From assembly GCA_047974855.1 (NCBI GenBank), contig JBKECT010000036.1, positions 1-7,966 of the forward strand: 7,966 bases of DNA, in the 5' to 3' direction. Under the pieces are notes generated by a model, which saw nothing but the letters and a program-made list of their open reading frames with translations, searched no databases and was not told the origin of the DNA. The stretch is from CAYNRG01 sp047974855 (GTDB taxonomy: Bacteria; Bacillota_I; Bacilli_A; Erysipelotrichales; Erysipelotrichaceae). Made by a program: the position numbers and the translations under genes. Positions 7,965-7,966 of the stretch are shown in pieces (position 1 is the first letter of the stretch; each line of letters starts with the position of its first letter).

Positions 7965-7966
7965 AT

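Overview
The window carries part of a type VIIb secretion system (T7SSb, Ess/Yuk type) of a low-GC Gram-positive bacterium (Bacillota). The three recognisable proteins are Bacillota-type EssB, EssC and EsaA rather than the mycobacterial Ecc set. The DNA is AT-rich, and the Shine-Dalgarno sites are strong and AGGAGG-like. I cannot name a genus.

All genes lie on the minus strand and read from high to low coordinates. First is an unrecognised 392-codon ORF (7964 to 6786) that touches the window edge. After a 46-base gap come essB (6739 to 5561), essC (5568 to 1267, overlapping essB by 8 bases) and the first 421 codons of an esaA/yueB-like gene (1265 to the window edge, one base after the essC stop). 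I see no terminator or promoter in the gaps, so the genes are probably one transcription unit whose promoter lies beyond 7966. The order essB-essC-esaA matches the Bacillus subtilis yukC-yukBA-yueB order, not the Staphylococcus aureus order, where esaA comes first. WXG100 (EsxA/YukE), EsaB/YukD and EssA/YueC genes are not in the window and could lie on either side.

From known T7SSb biology, EssC is the FtsK/SpoIIIE-like ATPase motor that recognises and drives substrates. EssB is a membrane pseudokinase that assembles with EssC, and EsaA is a membrane protein with a long extracellular helical stalk. The gene upstream of essB is the least explained part. It has no WXG, LXG, signal-peptide or membrane signature that I can see, it looks richer in G+C than essB where sampled, and it sits where small secretion-system partners or substrates are often encoded. 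A 12-codon ORF with its own strong ribosome binding site lies in the gap and runs into the essB start, which suggests translational coupling. I found no RNA genes, insertion sequences, CRISPR arrays or plus-strand genes. There is no gene-free stretch longer than 46 bases.
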